Shown one piece after another: positions 45,338 through 61,748 of a stretch of 64,000 nucleotides of DNA. The stretch lies in assembly GCF_964340395.1 (NCBI RefSeq), contig NC_135551.1:16095003-16159002 (forward strand), in the 5' to 3' direction. The translations under genes and the position numbers were made by a program. The DNA is from Glandiceps talaboti (Eukaryota > Hemichordata > Enteropneusta > Spengelidae). Position 1 is the stretch's first letter; each line of letters opens with the position of its first letter. The notes beneath the pieces were generated by a model. It made no database searches. It saw nothing but the letters and a program-made list of their open reading frames with translations, and was not told the DNA's origin.

Positions 45338-45373
<36 letters not shown>
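45338..45373. repeat. ATC microsatellite
   Basis: About 12 CAT/ATC units. Confidence 0.95.
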
Positions 45374-45759
45374 CTGCTACCATCACCATCATATTTCAAC
45401 AACAATATTCACGTACAGTGTCAGTAATAAGGTGAGATGGGTACACTCAACAAAATGCATCGTTTTATTAAACAATGTTCTTACAATATATGTATTTTAA
45501 TTTTTGTATTTTTGCATGTAAAGTACCCGAAAAATAAATGTTGAGTGTTCATCTCACTTTTACATATCAAAACACACAAAACTAATTGACAATAATTGAA
45601 TCTTCAATTTGATCATAAAACTACGGATTGTAAAATGTGACCCTCCCCAAACATTGTATTGCAAAATATGACCCTCCCCCAAGAACAGGTTTGTAAAATA
45701 TGACCCCCCGATTCCTCCGGCCCTCCCCACTTGTAAATACTGAAGGCTCCCTTATACGT

Positions 45760-47060
<1,301 letters not shown>

Positions 47061-47074
47061 TACTATCTTTTTAG

Positions 47075-47620
47075 TCGACTTTAGTAAGGCTTTCGATTCT
47101 GTAAATTATAATTTATTGTTGTATAGACTTTGCTTCGAGTCATACAATCATATTTAATGATTCACCAGTTGGTTTACAACGGTAGTTTGCAGTATTAGAG
47201 TCATTTCGAAATAGTCTATAAACATGACTAACAATAAAATCATTTTATATGGATGTGGTTAAATTGTGACGCAATCCAAAAATTGTGTATTCAAAGGTGA
47301 ACGAAAGGAAACTTTTAGTTACTACAAATATCTTGGTCCAATACTTCCAAACGGAAACATTTGAAGCAAAGCAGTACTAGTGTCAACGCTATTGGAAACC
47401 AAGCCAGGAAAGCCACGGAGAGTACCTTTCATATAATCTGTAGTACTAGTGCTTTGCCGTACAAATATTATTTTTAAGTTTTCCGATACAATTATTTTTA
47501 CCAGTGATGAAGCATGGTTCGAAAATTTGGGATTATAAATCAGTATCAGTTCAGTGAAAGAATACAACTTAAAATATTGTAAGACATTCCTTGGCATGGT
47601 GTTAAGTCGACAACGATAGA
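47075..47620 (+). pseudogene. LINE reverse transcriptase relic
   Basis: Plus strand: VDFSKAFDSVNYNLLLYRL (RT motif A region) at about 47070-47130, followed after deletions by KGERKETFSYYKYLGPILPN near 47300-47360, the KYLG thumb motif, and then NQARKAT. The order matches non-LTR retrotransposon ORF2, with the YxDD motif lost by deletion. Heavily decayed. Confidence 0.7.
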
Positions 47621-47664
47621 TGCATGTGTTTGGGCGATTGTGGTTGATATTCATTTTTATTAAT

Positions 47665-48260
47665 TAAACACACTTTCAACAATTGTTTGCAAATGTCATA
47701 ACAAGAGTAGCTAGGCATAGTGACGATCTGAATGTTGCAATCGATAGCATCACCTGGGAATGTTAAGTTGACATTTATACGCGACGGCTATTTGGTCTTT
47801 AAGTATGGATCATAAATGTCATATGGCGTTTGCCGGTTTGAGGAGTTCTGGTCATGGACTGGCAGTTGAGGAAAGCGGGTCACTGTGTAAAGGTGATGAA
47901 GACGGTTTTTTGTTTGTTTATTTTTTTTCAAAACACGTATGTCGACAGTTATTGAGATTGACTTTCACTTCTCTCATGTTATTCTATGAGCATTCAGCAA
48001 TAGTCAACTTGATTTTTTCTGTGAAACAAGCCCTCTCTGTGTATGCTGTAAACCATTTTTATTTTGCTTGTATTTGTAAATATGCGATTTGGGCCAATGA
48101 CCCTGAAGAGGAATAAATATCACATTATTTTACATAGATACATAATTGCTTTATATACGGAGTGAGTACAGTGCCAATAATTAAAACAAGGTTAACCTCG
48201 TTTTGAAACTCAGATAATTCTAAATGATGGCCGCCAACGCCTGTTCACCTCGTTGCTTAG
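47665..48260. other. Non-coding, no gene seen
   Basis: A 103-codon frame at 47805-48116 has no recognisable motif and no splice context. Confidence 0.45.
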
Positions 48261-48261
48261 C

Positions 48262-48620
48262 AACAGTTGCACAATCTCAATAAACGAACTCATAATTAGT
48301 TCGTTTAGTACAAAATCCCCTCCCTCTAAACGAACCTTCGCAAGTGCGACATCGACACATTTATATATGGTGTAAACCACGTGGACAATTGTAGCGGTAA
48401 CACCACTTCGAGCGCTGTACCTCACATTAGATTAAATTTTCAATCAACATCTCAACATCTCAGTAGTAAATACAGAACCTGTTATCATTGAAGGCGTGAA
48501 AATTTCGAAATGTAGTTAGAAGTGCGAAAAATTAATGAAGTTCAGCAATCGCCTTGACGCCACACCCCCTCCCCTAATATAAACGAATAAAGTTCGTTTA
48601 TTGAGCTTGTGTGACATTGT
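48262..48620. mobile_element. Small MITE-like inverted-repeat element
   Basis: TGCACAATCTCAATAAACG near 48268 is matched in reverse complement by CGTTTATTGAG...CATTGTGC ending near 48622, with an 8-10 base gap in the left arm. AATTAGTTCGTTTA near the left end adds a small internal hairpin. Length about 355 bp. No target duplication could be assigned. Confidence 0.5.
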
Positions 48621-49152
48621 GCGATCGTTGCTTACTGAATGAAAGTACTAGTCATGCAACAATTCATTTTTTAAAAATAAAAATTTAAGCAACTGTTAGT
48701 TCATAATCACAACATGGTCATGAACGAGGCTTCAAAATGTAAACAAATGCAATTGCTTTCATTCGAAATCGATCACAAAGCTAAAATGTGTAAGCAATGT
48801 GATAGGAGGTCATCGCTATCCCTTGCCACGAGTTTGCTCTGCCTTGGATGATTAGTTAAATATCTACGTACTACAGTAGTTATACATCAATGTCTATATA
48901 CTAGTATCAGTTACTTTTACATATCACTACAAATATTTTTAAATGCGCAACATCAAGATCCAAAATTTGTAGTCACGCAACACAGAGGGCGTACTCATGT
49001 GACCCTAGGTCACTTTACTTCATACTCTTACTTGGGATCCCTGTAGTGGTCAAAGACAAGATACAGTCACTCACTTCACAAACGGAAATATTCAAACAAA
49101 AAGACAACATCAGATAGGACCTAATGATCAGCAAAATGGCATTTCAGAGTCA

Positions 49153-49407
49153 TGAAAAACAAATTCCAGGCTGCTTCACTGGGAAGGAATACATACAGAC
49201 GAATGGATTAAAATTGGTGCACCAAAACATATTATAAACTGGATAACTGAAGGTGTTCAACTCCCATTTGTTAGTGAACCAGAACAGTTTTGTCTTCCAA
49301 ATCATAAACTTTCCAGAAACCAGGCAGATTTTATCAACAAAAACATTCGAATGTGTACCCAAAAAGGGAGACTTCCACAAATACATAGGTTTCAAATTAA
49401 TTAGTAA
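49153..49407 (+). pseudogene. DIRS/gypsy-type RT fragment
   Basis: Plus-strand frame of about 80 codons: HTDEWIKIGAPKHIINWITE, GVQLPFVSEPEQFCLPNHKL, then NQADFINKNI. The pattern W..IGAP..I..WI..GV.LPF and a later F+..EI-like helix is the N-terminal RT approach region of DIRS-order and related elements (compare LSTERRT.. region of the element at 26.5 kb). It stops at 49405 and no palm domain follows. Confidence 0.55.
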
Positions 49408-49439
49408 GATAGGGAGAACCAAATGACATTACGATAGTC

Positions 49440-51058
49440 GAAGATTTTATCATTGAAATTAATTCACGTTATGGGGAGTGTGACTTTATTTGGTTAGGAG
49501 ACTTTAATTCTAGAGTTGGGAGTTTGACTGTACGGTATATCGACCTGACTATGAAATGGATAATTTTGACATGAGACGATCTAGAGACGTTCATGGTGTA
49601 ATACTTAGTACACCATTGTTTGAATTCGTAAGTGATTTCAAGGTACTAGATACTTTAGACATTTCAAATCATTTTCTGGTTAAATGTACAGTTTGGTTTT
49701 CTTTACAGTAAACCTGTTGATATTGTTTGAAATAATAGTATGACTACAGAGTTGAATCGATGGGATAAATATAGGTGAGTGTCAAATTTATTGAATGACT
49801 TTAAGTATAAATAACAAGATGACATTTTCCATCAAAGTTATTCAGTCTTTTAATTTGTAATTCCATTCAGACGTTTGATGTAGAGAAAGTAGTAACTACT
49901 CTGAGTAGTATCATTCTGAGAGCCGGGCTGGCATGAAATTACATTGTAAACATACACAAACTGGTAGTAGAAAATGGCATCAACAAACCTTGGTGGGATA
50001 AGAAATGCGGTCTTGAAAGGAAAGATAAATTTGAATTATTCAAGTACCGTACGTGTGTTGCAAACACAGAAAGGGATTTCAGAAATTACACTGAGGCTCG
50101 CAATAAATTTAAACAGTTATGTGAAACAAAATCTAAAGCTTACAAATTGAACAAACGTAATACATTAACGGAATATGTCAATGACCCCTGTAAGTTTTGG
50201 AAAATTATCAAAGAAATCAAAGTTGGCAGGTTATGATGTATTGAGTCCAAAAAAATCGGTTCAATTATTTCAAACAGCTTTTGAATGCTTCTTCTGAAAT
50301 TGTACATCTCACTTATGACAGACAAATTTCGCATGACTTAGCTGTACAAGATGAGAATTGCAAACTTTGTGAATTGAATACTCCACTCGAGATCAACAGT
50401 AAAATAACAATTGCTGAAATTAGTAAATGCATCAGAGAGTTAAAAATGATAAGTCACCCGGTCCAGTCGGTCTGGTCAATGAAATGTTCAAAAATGGTGG
50501 TGATACTCTAAATTAAGGTCTATGTGATTTATTCAATTTGATTTTAGCAACAGGCATTTTTCCTAGGAATTGGGGAAAGGGTAGATTACTCACAAAAGAG
50601 GTGTTTACGTATACGACGATGTTAATAATTTTCTAGGTATGTCATTATTGTCTTCTATGAGTAAGATATTTGCCAAAATAATTAATGATCATTTGGTCCT
50701 ATTGACATATAAATGGGTTATAACACCATGGACAACACTTTCACCTTACAGTCAATAGTGCAAAACTACTTATCACAAAGAAAGGGAAGAATGTATTGTA
50801 TCTTTATAGATTTTTCTGAAGCATTTGACAGAGTTACATATAAATATATCTTTGACACAGACTAATTTAGTATATGGTCTCCATGGCAGAGTTTTGAAAG
50901 TCCTTAGGTATATGTATGAAAATATTGAGTGTTGTGTTTTATGTAATGGAGGCCTTACTGACCATTTTAATTGTAAATGTGACCATGGAAAACATTTGGT
51001 CAATATTGCATTTATAGTTTTCTGTATACTAATAGACAATGTATTAAAACTAGTTTAA
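49440..51058 (+). pseudogene. Non-LTR retrotransposon relic (endonuclease to RT)
   Basis: Pieces in correct order on the plus strand: FIWLGDFNSRVG (APE endonuclease) at about 49478; PWWDKKCGLERKDKFELFKY and FWKIIKEIKVG near 49990-50235; INSKITIAEISKCIRELK near 50390; CIFIDFSEAFDRV (RT motif A) near 50800; YGLHGRVLKVLRYMYENIEC and CVLCNGGLTDHFNCKC near 50875-50985. It ends before the RT palm motif B. Many stops and shifts. It is distinct from the better-preserved LINE at 62.7 kb. Confidence 0.8.
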
Positions 51059-51585
51059 TCTTAGTTGTTAGAGGGCGCTCTTCACAAGTTTGCATTCAGC
51101 CAGAGATGACAAGTGCCATACTCGGGTACATTACGGTCTGTGATTGCGTATAAAACAATGATATGGTTAAAAGGTAAGATAGCATCTCCCAAACGCTATG
51201 AAATTAACACCAGTCCTTCACTACATAATATTCTTTTGAATGCTAGTGAAATTGTTTTCTGTATGCAAATGTGGTGATGACGTCATCATTTAAGTATCAA
51301 AAATGGCACGTTTTGGAACTATCAAAACCGGGAGGACAAAGACTCCAGAAATCGCCAAATTGAGACATCATACATTATTTTCGATTGTTATGCTACAATA
51401 TCTAGGTAGAAAGAAATTATGAAAATATGCGTAACAGATGTATATGATTAGTTAATAAGCCACCATAAGAGTACACACACAAAGACACCGCAATGCATTC
51501 ATTCCCTTAGTACGTAATAATCTCAGACCCATTTGTGACGGTCTTTAGCCATATAAACTCTACTTACCACAATATATTCTAAAAG

Positions 51586-53820
<2,235 letters not shown>

Positions 53821-53824
53821 TTCT

Positions 53825-54910
53825 TGTTTTTTCTGATAAATTACCATCATTAATACACATCTACAAAGTTAATGAGTTACACGAACATTATTTTTAAAAA
53901 CCGTAAAAATATTAAACAAATTTAAAGAGGAAATCTCAAATTGTGTCAACAGTGAATGTCGAACGATCTTCTCAAATTTAACAAAATCGTGATAATTATC
54001 TTGTCACTAGAGCCTAAGATTTAGGTGTTTAATAAACTCTTTACGTGGGAAATGATCCCCACCCCCACTCCATAATAAAAGAACAGCACAAATTTAATAG
54101 TAAACAGAGACGAAACGGTATTTTTCTATAGTTGTGTATTAACTTTCAGAGGAAATATTTCTACTAACATAAATATGAGAACACTTAGTCTACTACAAAT
54201 ACACTTCTCTCGATGACCCAGCCTCACCGTTGATGGCGCACGTGATCATGGGCAAGTGCGTCGCTGAATTCAGATAGATTGTGGTCACATAACGAGTCTA
54301 CAAATGCAAGTATACCGTTTATAAGGTACAGAGAAACGGGAGTAGTATGGTTTATGATAACGCATATAGTTCAACATACAATGTTCATGGAAAGTGAAAT
54401 AAACGCTTTGTCTAATATTTCGTATTTTTATTTTTGTTAAATTTCTTATGTATATATTCCACTGGAGCAGGGTGTCTAAGTTTATATAAACGCCTCTCAA
54501 AATTATTTTTGTATTTAATCTATGATGTGCGTAGTTAATAAAAAATGATAACACTTGACATCAAATGTAATGAGAATTTAGCGTGATGATTATATTTATG
54601 TATTTAAAATCGAGTTATCATATCATAACCCTATATTATTGATACTATAAATCCACTATCATTTCATGAATGTTAATGTTAGCAAATATATATAGATATT
54701 CTGTTATATTATGTTATATTTTATTATGTTTTATAGTGAAAGCAAAATGTTGCCAGGATTAGAACACCAAGAACACTACTGAGACAAAACGACGAAACTT
54801 CAAATATGACATAATTGATGAAACATATATAGAATATACCATAATAATTACATGCATACTTACCACGTAGCTCTGTATACAGGAAATGAGTTCAACACCA
54901 CACGTAACAC
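53825..54910 (+). repeat. Large dispersed repeat, copy B (partial)
   Basis: Begins with the CATTAATACACATCTACAAAG block and includes GAGACGAAACGGTATTTTT at 54110 and the GACCCAGCCTCACCG block at 54218, but lacks the central 52.4-52.7-type blocks. It ends before the second GA tract. Confidence 0.75.
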
Positions 54911-54911
54911 A

Positions 54912-56640
<1,729 letters not shown>

Positions 56641-56789
56641 CACTTCAGGGTTTTAGACGGGCACATTAAGTTAACCGTCATGGATTGTGATATAAGCAGA
56701 CAGATATAAACAAAGACAGGCAGATAAAGAACCTGTGTACGTAGTGGTAGCAATGTCTTGTCAGTATATAAGATACTTTGCTCTTTCTA

Positions 56790-57440
56790 TCTTTGTTCCG
56801 ATAGTTATATCACATGATTAAAACTAAACTATTTTCGTTACTACTATAAACTAGGTGAGTAATTATATTTTGCGGACATGTTGTGGACGAAGTAAGTTAC
56901 ATTACAGATGAAAGACTAATAATCTATTACTTTTATTGTTTTACAGTTTTGATCATTATGAATTAGGTCTCATAAAAACATAATATTAATAAAAATACCA
57001 AATTTTATAAAGGCATCTAAACGGTATTGAGTGTATTCGAGTCTTACCACTCCGGCCCTCATCTAACGTTATGCAAATAAAGAACTTTAAAGAAAGCACA
57101 TACAAAGCAAATAATTTTTTTTCTGATAAATCTCTGTCACTAATACACAGCTACAAAGTTAAGAATATGAGTTTATCATAATAACAACTTGAAGTACTGA
57201 TGCATATGGATTGATTGTTGTGTGGAAATAGTACTGACCCTTGCACGCAATATTACTGTTTTCAAATTTAACAATATATTTCCTTTCAAAATTAGTTAAA
57301 TGTAATTTCATCTCAGCTATATAATTCAAGGCCAATCCGACACGGGTTGATAGACAGTTCATGGTTTAACAAGTTAAAGCTCAGTAGTTGATAACAACGT
57401 ACACTCGAGTGTTTATACTGTGGCGGTTGGATATTATCAC
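56790..57440 (+). repeat. Large dispersed repeat, copy D (partial)
   Basis: Blocks TATATCACATGATTAAAAC, AACTAGGTGAGTAATT, TTTTACAGTTTTGATCATT, CCCTCATCTAACGTT and TGTGTGGAAATAGTACTG occur in the order of copy A, ending near 57440. Confidence 0.72.
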
Positions 57441-57485
57441 ATGCCAAGTATTTAGCGTTAGGTTGTTTTCTGATATTTCCCACAG

Positions 57486-57611
57486 TAACGATTCGTGGTG
57501 TAGACTGGGAGTACCATTGGAAGTTGGCTACACGTAATCTTCAGACATGTAGAAAAGTCACATGGGGTATATATTCCCACTATTCACAAACATGGAATAC
57601 AACCCTGAAAC
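57486..57611 (+). CDS. Candidate exon, phase 1-1
   Basis: Acceptor TTTCCCACAG before 57486 and donor AAAC/GTAAGC after 57611 give a 126-bp exon open in one frame: TIRGVDWEYHWKLATRNLQT, CRKVTWGIYSHYSQTW, NTTLK. It starts and ends in phase 1, and the next candidate exon (58342) is also entered in phase 1. RGVDWE has some resemblance to the RGPDWKW start of MIB/HERC2 domains, but the rest does not fit, so no function is proposed. Confidence 0.3.
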
Positions 57612-58341
57612 GTAAGCCTTAGTGTATTTTGTATTCTGTTGGCCTAATGTTGAGAGAGATTTTAGTAAAAAAGGGGGTTACTCAACCTTGGGACCCACTT
57701 GGGATGATGTAACTTTAGGGAGAGAATACTCCGTACTCCCGCGATTTCGTAGCCGTCTTCTCCGTTCTCACTGACAAGGCAAGCTACATTGGGTAGCCAT
57801 CTGTCTGTTTCGATTAAAGGTGACGGTGGTAGATGCTATACGAACTGCGAGTAGTATGGCAAGAAGCTGGGCTTCATAAATTTAAAACCAGCGTTCTATC
57901 CCTGACGTACCAAAACTGCTGTCGTCTCGTATGACTATTTTTAATTCGAAATAAAAGTGAAGGTTAATCTGAAACGAGAGCGAGACGTAGAATTCGAACT
58001 TGCAGCGATCACCCGATCGCTCCAAAACTTACTCAAGTCAACGGATCTATTTCGACTAGCACGCACGGGGTTCGAGTGCGATAATTCTATGGTCATGGTT
58101 TTGTTCATTGTGTAGCCGAGGTATATATGGCGCCCTCACTCTGTTTTTATTTCATACCTTTGTTTTTCGTACTATTTTTAATTATGTATGCATTTCTTTT
58201 GATTAATGTCCACCTATGCTTTGCTACACAGCCACCTGTTTGGTTTAGACATCTTATGAATACTTGTTTCTATGTTTGATTTGTGTCTTCATGTCACTGT
58301 ACAACAGTCCTTAGAGCAGTACACAAGTGTCTCTGTTGCAG

Positions 58342-58505
58342 GCAAACCACTTATCCACGTTGCCTTTGTATTGGGATGGTCAACGGAGTTTGATCCAAGA
58401 AGTCCAGGATCTCCACCAATAGATGTACAGGGTGTTTTTTGGTACCCGAAGTTACTTACAGTGCGGGCTAACAAACCTTGGAGATATAACTGTTTCCAGA
58501 ATTAG
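58342..58505 (+). CDS. Candidate terminal exon
   Basis: Acceptor TCTCTGTTGCAG before 58342. Read in the phase left by the exon at 57486-57611 it is open: KPLIHVAFVLGWSTEFDPRS, PGSPPIDVQGVFWYPKLLTV, RANKPWRYNCFQN, stop at 58503. Another frame stays open across 58440-58590 (SGICDCGYGYCSGFCRRRAY) and a third gives a hydrophobic run (TVVMVIAVVSVVAVHTERKR) ending at a GTGAGT donor, so the gene model is uncertain. The protein is not recognised. Confidence 0.28.
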
Positions 58506-59019
58506 TGGTATATGTGACTGTGGTTATGGTTATTGCAGTGGTTTCTGTCGTCGCCGTGCATACGGAGAGGAAACGTCCAGAAAACTGTCAACGTGAGTGT
58601 TCCTGTATTTAGACTACTACTCTGAAGCATTAAATTGTCATACGTTGTTGCTGTAGAAGTGTAATTATACTGCAGAACTGAGAAGAGGCAGAGCTGTGTC
58701 CAGGAGACTGTCTTATTAGAAAATTCTGTGTTGTGTGTACGTGTCGCCGTCGGTACAGTATAAAGGGCGTGACTTTAAAAGCGTGTGCTATTGTGTTGTG
58801 TTGAAGTCCGTGAACTATTGCTCAATTATTCTCTTTCGTGTCGTGACATTTATTTAAACTAGAAATTCTGAACTACTACTATTATTTCGTCTGAATATAA
58901 ATTGATGTTGTAGGAGTGTACGTCGTCTTTCTGAAGTTTTGTGGAACTATGTGTTCTCAACAAGTGTAGGAGTTGCTGAACTAAATAAACTTATTGTTCT
59001 ACGTGCGGTGAACAAACTA

Positions 59020-59470
59020 TCAAGTTTCGTTCAAGAATAGTGGCAGCCATCTTGTAGACGCGAACGTGATTCTGCTTCTTTCGTTGAAGACTATATAGTG
59101 GCAGCCATCTTGTAGACGCGAACTTGATTCTGCTTCTTTCGTTCAAGAATAGTGGCAGCCATCTTGTAGACGCGAACTTGATTCTGCTTCTTTCGTTCAA
59201 GAATAGTGGCAGCCATCTTGTAGACGCGAACTGTATTGTGTTTCTTTCGTTCAAGAATAGTGGCAGCCATCTTGTAGACACGAACTTTATTCTACTTCTT
59301 TCGTTCAAGAATAGTGGCAGTCATCTTGTAGACGCGAACTTTATTCTGCTTCTTTCGTTCAAGAATAGTGGCAGCCATCTTGTAGACGCGAAGTGTATTG
59401 TGTTTCTTTCGTTCAAGAATAGTGGCAGCCATCTTAAGTAGACGCGATCTTTATTCTACTCCTTTAATAT
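59020..59470. repeat. 54-bp minisatellite, 8 units
   Basis: Units start (GTGGCAGCCATCTTG) at 59040 and then at spacings of 58 and six times 54 bp. Because 54 is a multiple of three, both strands show open frames with an 18-residue repeat (for example SFKNSGSHLVDANLILLL), which should not be taken as a gene. The unit contains, on the minus strand, CAAGATGGCTGCC, close to the YY1 binding consensus. Confidence 0.93.
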
Positions 59471-59499
59471 ATTTAGTTCCTCCCGTTTCAGCTTCGTGA

Positions 59500-59985
59500 C
59501 ATTTAATTACTTACAGTTCCGGCGATATTTAATACAGTCAATTGAAATAATATTTCATTTTATAGCGTTTAACATATTTTCCACGTTATTATATAGGATA
59601 CACTTACTGCGGTAAATCAATTTAAACTACTCATTGTAATATTATTTCAGTATACAAATCAATTTAGGATACTTATTGTAATATTATTTTTATTTGTATA
59701 AATCAACTCAAGACAATGTATCGTACTATTAATTATTTTTAGGAATTTAGAAATAACTTATTGTAAACTTAAAATTAATTAATCTTTGAGAACGGATCCG
59801 ATAGTATTTACTTTCTTTACTGAAAGCTTATTTTGTAGATATTGTGATTTATGTTGATAAGTAAAAGCATACCATCGGTTCATTTATACCTATATAATCT
59901 CGTGCCATTAATTTTAGTATTTATAACTATTGTCCCTGAACCCAGGTCCCCACGACGGCATCGATCATACGCAAACTTAGCCCCG
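59500..59985. other. AT-rich, no gene seen
   Basis: Short imperfect repeats of TATTGTAATATTATTT occur at 59630-59690. No coding support. Confidence 0.5.
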
Positions 59986-61194
59986 TCCGTAAAACTGTAT
60001 TGCTTACAACTGGCTATCCCAAATTTATGGCAATCCAATTGAATGAGAAGCACATATTTAACTTCTTTAATTTGCAAGCTGTACTGATTAGAATTAGACT
60101 GTTTTGTTTCTGATTTCCCATCATTACCTAAAATGGTGCACCACATTTGGCGATATTAGGGACCGGACAGAATTTACGGCAGGGGGGGGGGGCTGGGGAG
60201 AAATTATCTCTGACTTAGTTTTTTTCCTGCCCCCCCCCCCCCCATCCACTGTGACCAAAATTTCACAGCCCCCCCTTTCAAAAGTATAAAAAAATTCATG
60301 CCCCCCCCCAAAAAAAAAGAAAGAAAGAAAGAAAAAAAGTGCACAATATCCTGCCCCCTACAATAACTAAAACGAGTACAAATGTTTTTGTTTCTGTAGC
60401 ACAACTGTAATATTTCTTTTGGTACTACTATTATATTACTATTTCAGCCCAAACAACTTAGTAGTTGTAGAGGAAGTTTTTTAGAAAACAAAACAAAATA
60501 AAACATTTTGACCATACATGTAATCATACACATGTGGTATAATCTTGTTTATTTCCCAACTAGACACCATAAGTAGTCATCACTTAATACCAAGGCATTT
60601 GATGTGGTGGTTTTAACTGTCATTCACTGATACATACACAGAAACACAGACACAGAGTAAACACACATTCACATGCGTGATTTGTGAAAAACTGTAGTGG
60701 GGACATTTGTGGGGAGTATCTAAGGACATCACATCACCTACATAGTGTATTCAAATATCTATTTATACTCATAACACAATAACTATCTAATGTCAGACAT
60801 TTGTGATGTCATGAAGTGCTAGCAAACTAAGGATTTTATGCACACTGAGGTCTGACAAATATAGCTTTCACTTTCCTACACCAAATTACCAATACACATG
60901 TAAATGTAAGACATTTGTGACTTCATGAAAGTGCAAAGAAATTCAGAATGTTGTGGAATACTTAGATGTAATCAATATGCTTTCAGTTCCAAAACCATAC
61001 ATATTTAAACCTATAGTATCAGGCATTTGTGACTTCATGATGGGGACAGCAAATTCAGAATTGTATTCAATACACTGTACAGTGATCAGATGAGTATTAC
61101 TCACAGTTTTCTAAACCATTCACATTAAGCTTGAAGTGCAGTGCCAATGATGAATAGCCTTTGCAATACAATCCCTTTATTCATAATCTTGAAT

Positions 61195-61395
61195 TTATAT
61201 AAAGGCAAGTTTCCATGATCCAGCCAGTCTATCTGATCTAGTTTGAACAATAAGGGAGCCATCCTGGTCTTTTTGATGGCTAGACTCATTTGATTCGCTG
61301 TCACTCTCACTGACACTGTCACTGTCACTAGTACTTGATGTATCGGTGTCACTATCACTACGAATTTCTTCTAAAACAATATCTCCTTCTTCACT
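61195..61395 (-). pseudogene. Ser/Asp-rich tail in Harbinger-like element
   Basis: Minus-strand frame about 65 codons: DIVLEEIRSDSDTDTSSTSD, SDSVSESDSESNESSHQ, then DGSLIVQTRSDRLAGSWKLA and a stop near 61198. It parallels the decayed tail at 45115-45300 (Ser/Asp run, TRS motif, W-K). Probably the C-terminus of a protein encoded by the parent transposon. Confidence 0.45.
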
Positions 61396-61545
61396 GTCAC
61401 ACAGTCACTGATGAAAAAACACTTAACACCACGCAGACATCTAAATGCTTTACAATATTTAGTACAGATAGATGCATTTGATGATGCTGAGGAGGGAAAT
61501 AGTTTAATTTCACTGGTTTTAGATATAAAGAAAGACAAGTCTTGC

Positions 61546-61548
<3 letters not shown>

Positions 61549-61613
<65 letters not shown>

Positions 61614-61748
61614 CATATGTATCCTTGATGGTAATTACACACTGAACCTGTTTCCACAGTGCTAAAATGTATGTATGTATGTATGTATGTATGTATGTAT
61701 GTATGTATGTATGTATGTATGTATGTATGTATGTATGTATGTATGTAT
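61549..61748. repeat. TA and ATGT microsatellites
   Basis: (TA)n at 61549-61606 and about 20 ATGT units at 61668-61748, separated by 60 bp. Confidence 0.95.

Larger units (their letters stand above)
44854..45751. mobile_element. Harbinger-like element, 0.9 kb, TTA target duplication
   Basis: Inverted ends GGGAGCCTTCAGTATTTACAAG (first 20 bases shown in both: 44854 onward and complementary up to 45751), flanked by TTA on each side (44851-44853, 45752-45754), the TWA duplication of PIF/Harbinger transposons. Subterminal GTAAAA.ATGACCCTCCCCC repeats occur in mirrored arrays. A Ser/Asp-rich minus-strand relic lies inside at about 45115-45300. No transposase. Confidence 0.82.

Noticed and set aside
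57970-58085. tRNA-like B boxes (GTTCGAATTC on the minus strand, GGGTTCGAGTG on the plus)
   Set aside because: No A box at proper spacing and no cloverleaf.
59124-59441. Repeat protein with an 18-residue unit on either strand
   Set aside because: The 54-bp minisatellite period is a multiple of three, so every frame without a stop in one unit stays open; both strands are open and no start or splice context exists.
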